Origin: Diplocloster agilis
Lineage (GTDB): Bacteria; Bacillota; Clostridia; Lachnospirales; Lachnospiraceae
DNA: 51,282 nt
Direction: 5' to 3'
Assembly: GCF_019042275.1 (NCBI RefSeq)
Contig: NZ_JAHQCW010000041.1
Span: forward strand, 1-51,282
Position numbers and translations under genes: made by a program. The notes under the pieces are model-generated. The model made no database searches and was not told the origin of the DNA. It worked only from the letters and a program-made list of their open reading frames with translations. The first letter of the stretch is position 1. Each line of letters opens with the position of its first letter. Shown in pieces: positions 29,170-37,627 of the stretch.

Positions 29170-29589
29170 TTGGCAAAAAAGAAGACTGATTTAGATATCG
29201 GCGATTCTCTCAGGTACATCAGAAAACAGAACAAATTCACGCAGAAAGAGGTTTCTGAGTATCTGAACATTGCGCGCCAGACCTACACGAATTACGAAAA
29301 CAACGAGCGCTGTCCGGATCTGAGTATTATTTATGCTTTGGCATGTAAGTATAGAATACTGATTGATCAGCTGTTAAATTATGGCAGGCTTTCCCTTCCT
29401 TACATAATTCAGGAAGAGACCACGTATGGTTCCGATACACATCCGGTATATGAAACCGCTCTGCTGTCCGGTTCCGAACAGGTACTGGTCAGTTTATTCC
29501 GGGAACTGCACCCGGATCAGCAGAAGGAACTGATCGAATTCGTCCGTTTCAAGCTCCATGAAAATAATACCGGCAAAGAAAAGAATTAA
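29170..29589 (+). CDS. XRE-family transcriptional regulator
   Basis: A 139-residue regulator. The N-terminal helix-turn-helix (about 12-70) has LRYIRKQNKFTQKEVSEYL and RQTYTNYENNERCPD. The C-terminal 65 residues are acidic/helical and not recognised. The start is TTG with AGGGAGG about 8 bp upstream. It is a single-gene unit between its own promoter and terminator; its targets cannot be told from the sequence. Confidence 0.88.
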   Translation: MAKKKTDLDIGDSLRYIRKQNKFTQKEVSEYLNIARQTYTNYENNERCPDLSIIYALACKYRILIDQLLNYGRLSLPYIIQEETTYGSDTHPVYETALLSGSEQVLVSLFRELHPDQQKELIEFVRFKLHENNTGKEKN

Positions 29590-29622
29590 CCGGAACAGAC
29601 CTTTTACAGGTATCTGTTCCGG
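29590..29622 (+). terminator. Intrinsic terminator of the XRE gene
   Basis: Arms CCGGAACAGA (29590-29599) and TCTGTTCCGG (29613-29622), perfect over 10 bp, followed by TTTTCTTTTT. Confidence 0.9.
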
Positions 29623-29712
29623 TTTTCTTTTTGGAAACTTATCAAATATTTTTCTAAGCGCTACTTCTATCAATGACAGGCGCCGCATATAATTTATGGA
29701 TAGACGGCATTT

Positions 29713-30300
29713 TCAGAATCCCAGGCACTCATAAACGCCCAGCGCCAGCAATAGAATTCCGGAAAGGAACACCGAATATTTGGTCACCAATCTTCCCATC
29801 AGGCTTTTCCCGGCCAGCAGCCCCAGTTTGATGCAGATCCACGTACATAGAAATGTGGCCACGGATACATAAAATGCACTGATATAAGCGATCCCTGCCG
29901 CTATGCCGATCCCCGCATTGTTGATGGACAGCACCAGCGCCAGCACGACCGCCTCCACCGTCGACATCACCCGTTCCTCCTGCATCTGCAGACCGGATAC
30001 GTTACCGGAATCCTCCTGCTCCTTTTTCTTCTGATGGACGCAAAACTTCAAGACAAAATACAGACCGATCAAAACCAGGGTCAATCCCCCGACCAGATTG
30101 GCAGCCTGAAGGCTGATCATCTGGGAAAAAGCGGTTCCCACTTTCATCGACATATAAGTAAATGCACTGGTAATTCCTGCAATCAGAAAAATATTCTTGG
30201 CACAGATCCGTACATGGCTGACGCCAAAAGGAAGCATTAGCACAAACGTATCAATATTCGCCGATATAACCAGAACAGCGATTGAAATAAATAGCTCCAT
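29713..30300 (-). CDS. YtaF/MntP-like sporulation membrane protein
   Basis: About 195 residues with six hydrophobic helices. It contains SANIDTFVLMLPFGVSHV near the N-terminus and LALVLSINNAGIGIAAG in the second half, a two-fold repeated layout like the manganese exporter MntP and the sporulation protein YtaF. Transport of a divalent metal is plausible but unproven. A TTG start at 30321 is possible; the ATG at 30300 with an AGGA site is preferred. Confidence 0.8.
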   Translation of the reverse strand: MELFISIAVLVISANIDTFVLMLPFGVSHVRICAKNIFLIAGITSAFTYMSMKVGTAFSQMISLQAANLVGGLTLVLIGLYFVLKFCVHQKKKEQEDSGNVSGLQMQEERVMSTVEAVVLALVLSINNAGIGIAAGIAYISAFYVSVATFLCTWICIKLGLLAGKSLMGRLVTKYSVFLSGILLLALGVYECLGF

Positions 30301-30412
30301 AAACACATCCTGAAAATCCAATTTATTCTATTATATGTCTGAATCCTCAAGGGGTGTTTAAAGTACAAGCATTCCTTACTGTTCCTTTGCTCTTAGCTAC
30401 CGGCGGGCTGCC

Positions 30413-32131
30413 CTACCGGTAGGAAGTTTTCAGCGCCTCGGCCAATACCTTCGGGTTCTTTTTATAAGGCGTTACGGGGCAGATTTTTTTATGGGTTACA
30501 TTCATCAGGGTGTAAACGGCGATTCTGGCCGCGCGTACCGAATATTCTTCGGTGAATACCATATCCTCCGGAATCTCTACAAACTGGCTGATCATGGCAA
30601 AGTTCGTGGAACCTTCCGGGACTACCTTGGGGCGGTCGGACATCTTCCTGGGCTGGAACTGGGAATCGATATAGGGCATCATGCAGGGAATGACATTGAC
30701 TACGGATTCCATAATCTCGTCCATCTGATCCTCCATATGCAGGTGATGCAGAAGTTCGGTCAGCATCTCTTCTCCGGTACATTCCCGCATAGGTTTCTTG
30801 ACATAATCCCCGACATTTTCCGTGTAAAGGCCGTAGCCCCAGAAAATGGTGGTATCGATGGGCTGGTTTCTAAAATGCGGCTGGGCGGCTACCACGATGC
30901 TCATCAGCCAGCTGGAATCTTTAAAAGTCATAAGGGCGCCGGAACCTGGAATGTTGCCGGAATAGTCCTCGATCATCTTCAGGAGCTTGTTGCCTTTCAT
31001 GGTGACAGTGAAGCTCTCCCAGTTGGTTTCTTCCGGCTTACCGAAGAAAGGCGCCGGGTTGCCCAGTCCCTCTTTCTTTTCCGCCACTTTCGCCCACAGA
31101 TTGCCGGAGATGGGATTTTCCGGTTCATAGGAGGCCGGGGTGTGCAGATCGCCCAGAGTGGCGCAGTCTGTCATGCATCCGTTGGTCATAATACAGATAT
31201 CGCCTTCGTTAACCGTGACGACCTCTTCTTTGGACTCTTTTTGAAGATGGATCGCATTCACTGTAATCTGGCTTCCCTGGGCAAAATCCAAATCCGTGAC
31301 GACAGCGTCGGTCACAAAATGAACACCCTGTTCTGTGAGCCAGGTCTTCAAAGGCAGGATAACAGATTCGTACTGGTTATAGGGGGTTCTGGTCACTCCT
31401 TCCAGCGTCTCGATTCTGGAAAATTCGAAAATCATCCGTTCCATATAGCGTTTGAACTCAAACAGGCTGGACCATTTCTGGAAAGCGAAAGTGGTCTGCC
31501 ACATATACCAGAAGTTGGTTTCAAAGAAGTGGGGGGTCTCTTCAAACCATTCTTGGATCGTCATGTCATCCAGATCTTCTTCCGGAGTCAGCATCAGTTT
31601 GCCCAGCGCCAGGCGGTCATCATTGTTGAATCCCATGCCGGATACGTCCTGAATGACGCCATCCTTGTCGATCAGGCGGGCCTGGGCGTGAGTGGGATGC
31701 AGATGGTCGAAATTTAAGATTTCCTGGGTCACGCTCATATTAGGCTTTTCCAGGGACGGGATGGAAGAAAAGAGCTCCCAGAAATTCTCATAGGTCTCCT
31801 CGTTGAGCATCCGTCCACCTCTGCACACAAAGCCCTGGCCGGGATCTCCCGCGCCGTCGTTGCTGCCGCCCAGGATCTTCATTCCTTCAAATATGGTGAT
31901 CTGATCTCCCGGATAGTTGCAGTCCCGCACCAGGTAAGCGGCCCCTGCCATGCTGGCCAGCCCGCCGCCGATGAACCAGGCATGCTGCCCGTTGTAGTCA
32001 CGCAGCTGCATTTCTGTTCTGGCCTTCTCATTTTCGATGTTCTCTTTTTCCTTCTTGGCTTTTATCGCCACTGCTGTCGCTCCTGCCACCGCACCTGCGG
32101 CCAGAATTGCTTTCTTTAATTTTTTATCCAT
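30413..32131 (-). CDS. ohyA: Oleate hydratase (myosin-cross-reactive antigen family)
   Basis: A 572-residue FAD enzyme of the family that adds water to the cis-9 double bond of oleic and similar fatty acids, giving 10-hydroxystearate. It has an N-terminal hydrophobic segment, a Rossmann dinucleotide motif at GGGLASMAGAAYLVRD (about 56-71), GGSNDGAGDPGQGFVCRGGRM split across the family core, and the usual length. In gut anaerobes it detoxifies unsaturated fatty acids. GGAGAG lies upstream of the ATG. A TetR-type regulator nearby may control it (inference). Confidence 0.95.
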   Translation of the reverse strand: MDKKLKKAILAAGAVAGATAVAIKAKKEKENIENEKARTEMQLRDYNGQHAWFIGGGLASMAGAAYLVRDCNYPGDQITIFEGMKILGGSNDGAGDPGQGFVCRGGRMLNEETYENFWELFSSIPSLEKPNMSVTQEILNFDHLHPTHAQARLIDKDGVIQDVSGMGFNNDDRLALGKLMLTPEEDLDDMTIQEWFEETPHFFETNFWYMWQTTFAFQKWSSLFEFKRYMERMIFEFSRIETLEGVTRTPYNQYESVILPLKTWLTEQGVHFVTDAVVTDLDFAQGSQITVNAIHLQKESKEEVVTVNEGDICIMTNGCMTDCATLGDLHTPASYEPENPISGNLWAKVAEKKEGLGNPAPFFGKPEETNWESFTVTMKGNKLLKMIEDYSGNIPGSGALMTFKDSSWLMSIVVAAQPHFRNQPIDTTIFWGYGLYTENVGDYVKKPMRECTGEEMLTELLHHLHMEDQMDEIMESVVNVIPCMMPYIDSQFQPRKMSDRPKVVPEGSTNFAMISQFVEIPEDMVFTEEYSVRAARIAVYTLMNVTHKKICPVTPYKKNPKVLAEALKTSYR

Positions 32132-32244
32132 ATCTATCTCTCCTTTGTTTTGTTTTCAACCGATGGTCACAGTATATTCCATTTTCCGATGTTCGTCATC
32201 ATACAGTTTTTTTGAGCTGTCGCAAATCCTGACACTTTTCAAAT

Positions 32245-32254
32245 ACTGTACAGT
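32245..32254. promoter_or_regulatory. Short palindrome between ohyA and the small ORF
   Basis: ACTGTACAGT, a perfect 10-bp palindrome in the 193-bp divergent gap upstream of ohyA. It could be half of a TetR-type operator. Short palindromes arise by chance, so this is tentative. Confidence 0.3.
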
Positions 32255-32339
32255 TTTTAGACAATTATACGATTTTGTCTATACAAATATGGAATCATAC
32301 TGATTAAGATAGAAGTAATTCATATTGGAGATGACGAAT

Positions 32340-32588
32340 ATGCGTCTGGATAATAAAATAAAAAGCGCCACGTTAGACACGGCACTTAAGTTTATGCTGA
32401 ATAACAGTAAAAAATCTCTGGACCGGGATGCCAGAAATATCCTGGAGCTGGGCTGCACCCTGTCCGGACAGCATCTTCCGGAAAAGGAAGCAGGGGCTCT
32501 TTACGAGGAACTCTATCAGATGCTGTCCCAGGGCAAACAGTCTCTGGTCAAAGACTGGATGATTCAGCAGTTTCACCTGTTTGTATAG
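32340..32588 (+). CDS. Small hypothetical protein
   Basis: An 82-residue, mostly helical, soluble protein with no recognised domain. It begins MRLDNKIKSATLDTALKFML and has many charged residues and one cysteine. A GGAG site 9-10 bp before the ATG at 32340 supports this start over the upstream in-frame TTG (32325) and ATG (32331). It is divergent from ohyA and its end overlaps the convergent TetR gene by 16 bp. Being between the regulator and the hydratase, it may belong to the same response, but nothing in the sequence shows this. Confidence 0.6.
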   Translation: MRLDNKIKSATLDTALKFMLNNSKKSLDRDARNILELGCTLSGQHLPEKEAGALYEELYQMLSQGKQSLVKDWMIQQFHLFV

Positions 32589-33133
32589 ATCTCGTATCCC
32601 AGTTTTTCACTGCCCTGAGCCAGCCCTTTGAGCTTATCGGACAGTTTTTTGGTATCTTCTTTCATACCGGACTCCACCCAGGACACCACCACGCCGCAGA
32701 TCCCGTAGGCATAAAACTGGGAATAGAATTTCTTGTCCTCATCCGACAGGCTCTTATCCTCATCCAGTTTGTCGATGGCTTCATAAAATAAGGTGGAGAC
32801 GATTTCCAGCAGATATTCTTTGAAATAGCTGTCATCGTTCTTTATGGTGTTCCGGTAAAATTCCTGGTCCGCTTTCATTGTGTCCAGCAGGTCTTTCAGC
32901 TTCTCGTGCCAGTTCTCCAGCGTGATTCCATCCATTACATAGATAAATCCCTCGTTATAATAAATCCAGCTGAGCAGCTCATACTTGTCCTGAAAATGAT
33001 AATAAAAGGTCTGCCTGTTTAATCCGCAGGCCGAGGTGATATCGCCGATCGAGATTTTCCCGAACGGTTTGGCCAGGGTCAGGTCCTTCAACCCCTGAGC
33101 GATGGCCTTCTTCGTAATCAGTGCCTCTGACAT
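32573..33133 (-). CDS. TetR/AcrR family regulator
   Basis: 186 residues. The DNA-binding domain (about 8-55) has ISIGDITSACGLNRQTFYYHFQDK across helices 2-4. The C-terminus resembles the TetR_C_8-type domain found with DhaS-like regulators. Ligand is unknown; proximity to oleate hydratase suggests a fatty-acid-type signal (inference). Starts at ATG; the gene converges on and overlaps the small ORF. Confidence 0.85.
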   Translation of the reverse strand: MSEALITKKAIAQGLKDLTLAKPFGKISIGDITSACGLNRQTFYYHFQDKYELLSWIYYNEGFIYVMDGITLENWHEKLKDLLDTMKADQEFYRNTIKNDDSYFKEYLLEIVSTLFYEAIDKLDEDKSLSDEDKKFYSQFYAYGICGVVVSWVESGMKEDTKKLSDKLKGLAQGSEKLGYEIYTNR

Positions 33134-33238
33134 CGGGAAGTCCTCCCCTTTTCTACCGTATATTCCTTATTTTAACGTCACGCCCTTTAATATGCAACGA
33201 CTTTTTCTTATTTCTCCCCCTTGCTTTCTGTAGAAATC

Positions 33239-33289
33239 CGGGCCGGGTTGTGGTAAGATACACCTTAGCGAAGTTTCATGTGAGGCCCG
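33239..33289 (+). promoter_or_regulatory. Possible leader hairpin before the ferritin/VIT gene
   Basis: CGGGCC (33239-33244) pairs with GGCCCG (33284-33289) around a 39-base loop, ending about 50 bp before the start codon. It might be part of an RNA leader. It does not match a riboswitch that I recognise. Confidence 0.25.
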
Positions 33290-33340
33290 CAAAGTATAAC
33301 TGCCGGCGCCCCGTATAAGATACATAGGAGGAGGTTTATC

Positions 33341-34231
33341 ATGTCACAGAATACCCAAAATATTTCCCCAAAAGCGATGGCCGCTCTGAAAACCATGCAG
33401 CAAAATGAGCTGACGGAGAGCGAAACCTATCGCGCCATCGCGTCCAGAATGAAAGACAGTAAGAACAAGGATGTACTGCTTCGGTTAGCCGCTGAGGAGA
33501 AACGCCATTACGAGCTCTGGAAAAAATATACCGGCGTCGAGATGAAGCCGCAGCGCTTCAAGGTCTGGTGGCGAAAGCTCCTGACTATCCTCTTAGGCTT
33601 TACCTTTGTCATAAAATTAATGGAAAAAGGGGAGGAAGGCGCCCAGGTAACCTATGAGGAGCTGGAAAATGAGGTTCCCGAAAGCGCCTTGATCCAGGAT
33701 CAGGAAAACGCCCATGAAAATGCCCTGATGTCCATGCTGGATGAGGAGCGTCTCCAATATGTGGGTTCCATGGTTCTCGGCATGAATGACGCGCTGGTGG
33801 AACTGACCGGGACGCTGGCGGGCCTATCCCTGGCCATGCAGAATACCCGGATCATCGCCCTGTCGGGTCTGATTACCGGCATATCCGCCACCTTGTCCAT
33901 GGCTTCTTCGGAATTTCTCTCCGCCAAAAGCGAGGGGAATGAGAATGCCCTGAAATCTTGTATATACACAGGTATCGCCTATCTGATTACCGTCACGCTG
34001 CTGATCCTGCCCTATCTGATTTTCCCGCCGCAGGCCTGGATCTGGGCATTGGCCACCATGCTGGTTACCGTGGTCGTCATCATTGCCGCGTTTAACTACT
34101 ACATTGCCGTGGCCAAGGACCTGTCCTTCAAGCGCCGTTTTGGAGAAATGGCCTGCATCAGCCTGGGCGTCGCGGTGCTCTCCTTCGCCGTGGGCCTGAT
34201 CGTTAAGAACGTGCTGGGTGTTGATATGTAA
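33341..34231 (+). CDS. Ferritin-like/VIT1 fusion membrane protein
   Basis: 296 residues in two parts. The N-terminal part (about 8-130) is a rubrerythrin-like helical bundle with probable di-metal ligands in NELTESETYRAIA and EEKRHYELW. The C-terminal part is a CCC1/VIT1-type transporter of five helices starting with GMNDALVELTGTLAGL and ISATLSMASSEFLSAKSE. Proteins of this layout (MbfA-type) export iron or manganese and limit oxidative stress. AGGAGGAGG precedes the ATG. It is monocistronic, ended by a bidirectional terminator. Confidence 0.88.
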   Translation: MSQNTQNISPKAMAALKTMQQNELTESETYRAIASRMKDSKNKDVLLRLAAEEKRHYELWKKYTGVEMKPQRFKVWWRKLLTILLGFTFVIKLMEKGEEGAQVTYEELENEVPESALIQDQENAHENALMSMLDEERLQYVGSMVLGMNDALVELTGTLAGLSLAMQNTRIIALSGLITGISATLSMASSEFLSAKSEGNENALKSCIYTGIAYLITVTLLILPYLIFPPQAWIWALATMLVTVVVIIAAFNYYIAVAKDLSFKRRFGEMACISLGVAVLSFAVGLIVKNVLGVDM

Positions 34232-34236
34232 AATAA

Positions 34237-34271
34237 GGCGGCCCAAGTTATATGATAACTTATGGGCCGCC
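34237..34271. terminator. Bidirectional terminator between the VIT and rpe genes
   Basis: Arms GGCGGCCCA and TGGGCCGCC with an inner GTTAT/ATAAC pair, followed by an AATATTTTTTTT run on the plus strand and an A-rich flank that gives TTATTTTA on the minus strand. It serves the convergent genes. Confidence 0.85.
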
Positions 34272-34281
34272 AATATTTTTT

Positions 34282-34953
34282 TTACCGTAGTTCGATGGCT
34301 TCTCTGAGTTTCTGAATTCCCAGATCCAGATCGATGTTTTTATTAAAGAAGCTGGAGGTACCGGCTACAAAAATATCACCGCCGGCCGCCGACATCTTCC
34401 GGGCATTTTCAAAGCTGACATTGCCGTCCACTTCGATTTCCACATCATAGCGGCCCTTGTCATCCAGATATCTGCGTACATCCGTAATCTTCTGAAGAGT
34501 CTGCGGAATCAGCTTCTGGCCCGCGAATCCCGGATTGACCGTCATCACCAGGACCGCCTGAATATCATCGATCACATAGTCCAAAGCAGAGATCGGGGTG
34601 GCCGGATTGATGGCCAGCATTGCTTTCGCCCCGGTGGCATTGATCTTCTGGAGCGCCCGCTGCACGTGGGCTGTGCTCTCGGCGTGTACCGCCACATATT
34701 CGCCGGGCTGAAAATCAAACCAATCGATCTTATTTTCCGGATTATAGATCATCAGATGTACGTCCAGCGGTATATCGCTGGCTTTCCGAAGGCTCTTCAC
34801 ATAATCCGTCCCCAGCATCAGGTTCGGCACAAACTCTCCGTCCATCACATCAATATGTAGATATTCGATTCCGTTCTTTTCAAACGCGCTCAGATACGTG
34901 CCAATCTCCAACACACCGGAACACATCATGGAAGGGGATATTTTTTTCTTCAT
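34282..34953 (-). CDS. Ribulose-phosphate 3-epimerase family protein
   Basis: A 223-residue TIM-barrel epimerase. Visible family motifs are HIDVMDGEFVPN (metal/catalytic aspartate), DVHLMI, MTVNPGFAGQ and EIEVDGNV. Interconverts ribulose-5-P and xylulose-5-P or a related ketose phosphate such as allulose-6-P. The N-terminus (KKKISPSMMCSGVLEIGTYL) departs from typical rpe, so a specialised sugar epimerase is possible. Confidence 0.85.
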   Translation of the reverse strand: MKKKISPSMMCSGVLEIGTYLSAFEKNGIEYLHIDVMDGEFVPNLMLGTDYVKSLRKASDIPLDVHLMIYNPENKIDWFDFQPGEYVAVHAESTAHVQRALQKINATGAKAMLAINPATPISALDYVIDDIQAVLVMTVNPGFAGQKLIPQTLQKITDVRRYLDDKGRYDVEIEVDGNVSFENARKMSAAGGDIFVAGTSSFFNKNIDLDLGIQKLREAIELR

Positions 34954-35143
34954 CTTACACTCCTCCTGCTATTTGTGATATAAGTTTCTTAATCGTACAA
35001 CTTCTTATTCTCTTATTTATACTATCATAATCCCCTTTTCTTTGCCACCCCGAAATACATGAAAACACCGGCGCAAAAAATCTTGAGATTTGGTCCAAAA
35101 CACGGTATGATTGGAAAAGAGATTTCTAAAGGAGCGAGTGATT

Positions 35144-35563
35144 ATGAATATATTGAAGCAGTGTTTTTATCTGCTGCTGATTTGTTTTATCGGCGAAGCG
35201 GTTGCTTTGCTGCTTCCGGTCCCCCTGCCCGCCAGCATCATCAGCATGGTCCTGTTATTTCTACTGCTGCTGACCGGATGGTTTAGGGAAACACAGATCC
35301 GGGAGGTTTCCGATTTTCTTCTGGGCAATATGGCCGTGCTCTTTATTCCGGCCGGTGTCTCAATTATCAATTATTTCGATGAGATAAGGAGTGTATGGCC
35401 TGCGCTGCTGGCTATCATTCTCATCAGCACGATCGTTACTTTTTTAGTCACAGCTTTTACGACACAGCTGATGATCCGGTTCATGGCGCGCCGCGGCCGG
35501 TCATATGCCGCGCCGGAAGCCGGCGTTTCAGAGCCTGCCGGCTCAAAAAGGGAGGAGATGTAA
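35144..35563 (+). CDS. lrgA: CidA/LrgA family holin-like protein
   Basis: 139 residues, four hydrophobic helices, with the family region ALLLPVPLPASIISMVLLFLLL split after PLPASI and GNMAVLFIPAGVSIINY. It acts in the membrane with LrgB in control of murein hydrolase activity or pyruvate/glycolate-type transport (the latter shown in some bacteria). The ORF opens at 35111, but AAAGGAG 10 bp before the ATG at 35144 decides the start. Stop to lrgB start is 3 bp. Confidence 0.9.
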   Translation: MNILKQCFYLLLICFIGEAVALLLPVPLPASIISMVLLFLLLLTGWFRETQIREVSDFLLGNMAVLFIPAGVSIINYFDEIRSVWPALLAIILISTIVTFLVTAFTTQLMIRFMARRGRSYAAPEAGVSEPAGSKREEM

Positions 35564-35566
35564 TCT

Positions 35567-36244
35567 ATGGGGGAACTGACTTCTATGGCCCTGTTTGGCC
35601 TTGGGTTAAGCCTGGGCGCATTTGAGCTTGGTAAGCTGATACAGAAAAAATGTAAAAATCCCGCGGCCAATCCGCTGCTCATCGCCATTGTCCTGGTCAT
35701 TGCGGTGCTTCAGATTTTCCACATTCCATATGAAGATTATGAGGAAGGAGGAAAATTAATCTCCATCTTCCTGGGGCCTGCCACGATCTGCCTTGCGGTT
35801 ACCGTCTACCGGCAGGTGCGTATTTTAAAAGCCAATGTATTACCGATTCTGGTTGGTACGGCCGTGGGTTCCGCCGCGTCTATCCTGACCGTCATCGGGC
35901 TTTGTTATCTGTTCCGGCTGGATCAGGTATTCCATGTCTCCCTGATTCCCAAGTCCGTCACCACCCCCATCGCCATGGAAATCTCCCGCGCACAAAACGG
36001 GATCGTTCCGGTAACCGTGGCCGCCGTGGTACTGACCGGTATTCTGGGAGCCATCATCAGTCCCCTCCTGATCCGTGTCTGCCGGATCAAGAATCCCGTG
36101 ACCGCCGGCGTCGCCATCGGCACCAGCAGCCATGTAATCGGCACCTCAAAAGCCGTGGAGCTGGGGGAAATAGAGGGGGCCATGAGCAGCATCAGCCTGG
36201 TAATGTCCGGTATCATCACCGTTATCTACTCACTTTTCCTGTAG
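35567..36244 (+). CDS. lrgB: LrgB family membrane protein
   Basis: 225 residues, six to seven helices, with family marks NPLLIAIVLVI, SVTTPIAMEIS and GTSSHVIGTSKAVELGE. Partner of the LrgA protein coded directly upstream. The gene converges with and overlaps the neighbouring minus-strand gene by 23 bp. Confidence 0.93.
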   Translation: MGELTSMALFGLGLSLGAFELGKLIQKKCKNPAANPLLIAIVLVIAVLQIFHIPYEDYEEGGKLISIFLGPATICLAVTVYRQVRILKANVLPILVGTAVGSAASILTVIGLCYLFRLDQVFHVSLIPKSVTTPIAMEISRAQNGIVPVTVAAVVLTGILGAIISPLLIRVCRIKNPVTAGVAIGTSSHVIGTSKAVELGEIEGAMSSISLVMSGIITVIYSLFL

Positions 36245-36671
36245 CCCTTTGCTCCAGAATAAAATTCACCAGGAAACCGGCGCCCGCCATTAAAAGCGAG
36301 GCTCCAAGCCCGGTATAAAAAGTCCGGATACAATAAGCCGGCCAAAGATTCGACCGCCGCAGTAAAATTCCAAACGTCATCATACCTGCCATGATGCAAT
36401 AACTTTTTATATCAAAGAAACGCAAAATGTGTATTCTCTCCTGATCGTAACCGGTAATCCGAACCGTATGCTTCCGGATCAGCCGGTGGAAAATCAGACC
36501 GTAAAACAACCCAAAAACCGCCAGGGCGGCTGCCGCCAGAAGGAAGCTCCAGTTACGGTGCGTAGCGGTAATGCCGATCCGGATAATATTCACCCCGGCG
36601 GCGGACCAGACCAGACCCGCCACCAAAAGCAGGTAGTTTTTGGGTATATGATAAAACTTTCTATCCGTCAT
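36222..36671 (-). CDS. Small integral membrane protein of unknown function
   Basis: 149 residues with four predicted helices (about 12-30, 40-60, 92-108, 118-140) and basic loops. Not recognised. Its start overlaps the end of the DUF2871 gene by 11 bp, so the pair is translationally coupled and may form a membrane unit. Confidence 0.7.
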   Translation of the reverse strand: MTDRKFYHIPKNYLLLVAGLVWSAAGVNIIRIGITATHRNWSFLLAAAALAVFGLFYGLIFHRLIRKHTVRITGYDQERIHILRFFDIKSYCIMAGMMTFGILLRRSNLWPAYCIRTFYTGLGASLLMAGAGFLVNFILEQRATGKVSR

Positions 36672-37080
36672 TCCGTGTCCAACTCCTCAAACTTAAAAAT
36701 AATAATATAATCCCGATCCCGGTCAATATGTGCCCGATACCGGCCACACCGGAGATCGCCGCGTCCATCCCCCGGGAAATCTCCGGTTCCGTCACCTGCA
36801 CCACTCCGCGGATCAGCAGCATGATGGACGTCAGAATCACTCCCGCATTGTATAATACGTAGAAAACCCGAAACTGTTTCCGGCTGTTCAGATCAAACCG
36901 GGCTGCAAAAAGCCCGATCACCAGGAACATAACCATCCCCAGCAGGAACAGATGCGTATGTACAAAAGCAAGACTGGTTCTGCCCTCAAAGCCCTGGAAC
37001 TTCGTAAATTCACGGTAAAACACCCCGCCGGCCATAGCGGCTATCGCATAGGCAAATGCTGTATTAATCATTTTTCTCAC
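36661..37080 (-). CDS. DUF2871 family membrane protein
   Basis: 139 residues, four helices, with the opening AFAYAIAAMAGGVFYREFTKF and THLFLLGMVMFLV typical of DUF2871. Family function is unknown; the layout with a His and polar residues in helices resembles small haem- or metal-binding membrane proteins, but this is inference. A region with TGAACATTGTTCA (in the upstream gap near 37113-37125) could be an operator. Confidence 0.8.
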   Translation of the reverse strand: MRKMINTAFAYAIAAMAGGVFYREFTKFQGFEGRTSLAFVHTHLFLLGMVMFLVIGLFAARFDLNSRKQFRVFYVLYNAGVILTSIMLLIRGVVQVTEPEISRGMDAAISGVAGIGHILTGIGIILLFLSLRSWTRNDG

Positions 37081-37170
37081 AAGCGTTACCTCCTTATGAT
37101 TTTAAAACATTTCAACATGAACATTGTTCATTATAGTGCAATGATCTCTTTTTGTCAAGCTGGCTGAAAA

Positions 37171-37617
37171 GAGAATAACCCGGCGGCAGATATTCTGGTT
37201 CTTCCCCGGGTTTGGGTACGCCCGCTGTTTCAGACTAGGGACAGAGGCGGTATCCGGGGAGGCTCCCGGCCTCCGGGTTCTTTTGTGTCTCCCCGTGAGC
37301 GCATAGGGCGGCTGTGAATACGCTTAGTGAAATCGGAAAGCCGGGTTCAGGATGCACGGCGGACTTCACATCCGACGGGCAAAGAGCCTCTGAACCGGGA
37401 ACACATCACGTGTTCCTGGTGAATAGGCTCGGTTCCTGAACCCGGCTTTTCGATTTCACTTAGCGTATTCCAGCGCTAGCCCTCCGCGCTCCCGGGGAGA
37501 CACAAAAGAACCCGGCGGCCGGGAGTTTCCCCGGATACCGCCTCTGTCCCCAGTCTGAAACAGCGGGTGAACCCAAACCCGGGGAAGAACCAGAATATCT
37601 GCCGCCGGGTTATTCTC
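37171..37617. repeat. Palindromic repeat element, copy B (447-bp long inverted repeat)
   Basis: Two arms of about 182 bp (37171-37352 and 37434-37617) are inverted copies with roughly one mismatch per ten bases, so the whole piece could fold into a near-continuous hairpin. The outer ends are GAGAATAACCCGGCGG and its complement. The central 81 bases hold a further hairpin with arms GAGCCT/AGGCTC and GGAACAC/GTGTTCC. There is no transposase or sizeable ORF. It lies 10 bp past the stop of the response regulator gene. Bases 37350-37545 match copy A at the left window edge. Confidence 0.92.
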
Positions 37618-37627
37618 GTTATTTCAC

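Noticed and set aside
30491-31717. 408-residue plus-strand ORF opposite oleate hydratase
   Set aside because: It is the antisense shadow of a clear FAD enzyme gene; the translation shows no domain and no ribosome site.
33134-33340. Metal riboswitch upstream of the ferritin/VIT gene
   Set aside because: Only one hairpin is visible; the conserved bases of the manganese and nickel/cobalt riboswitches are not seen.
37171-37617. CRISPR array or IS element
   Set aside because: There are no regularly spaced direct repeats with unique spacers, and no transposase ORF; the structure is a single long inverted repeat.
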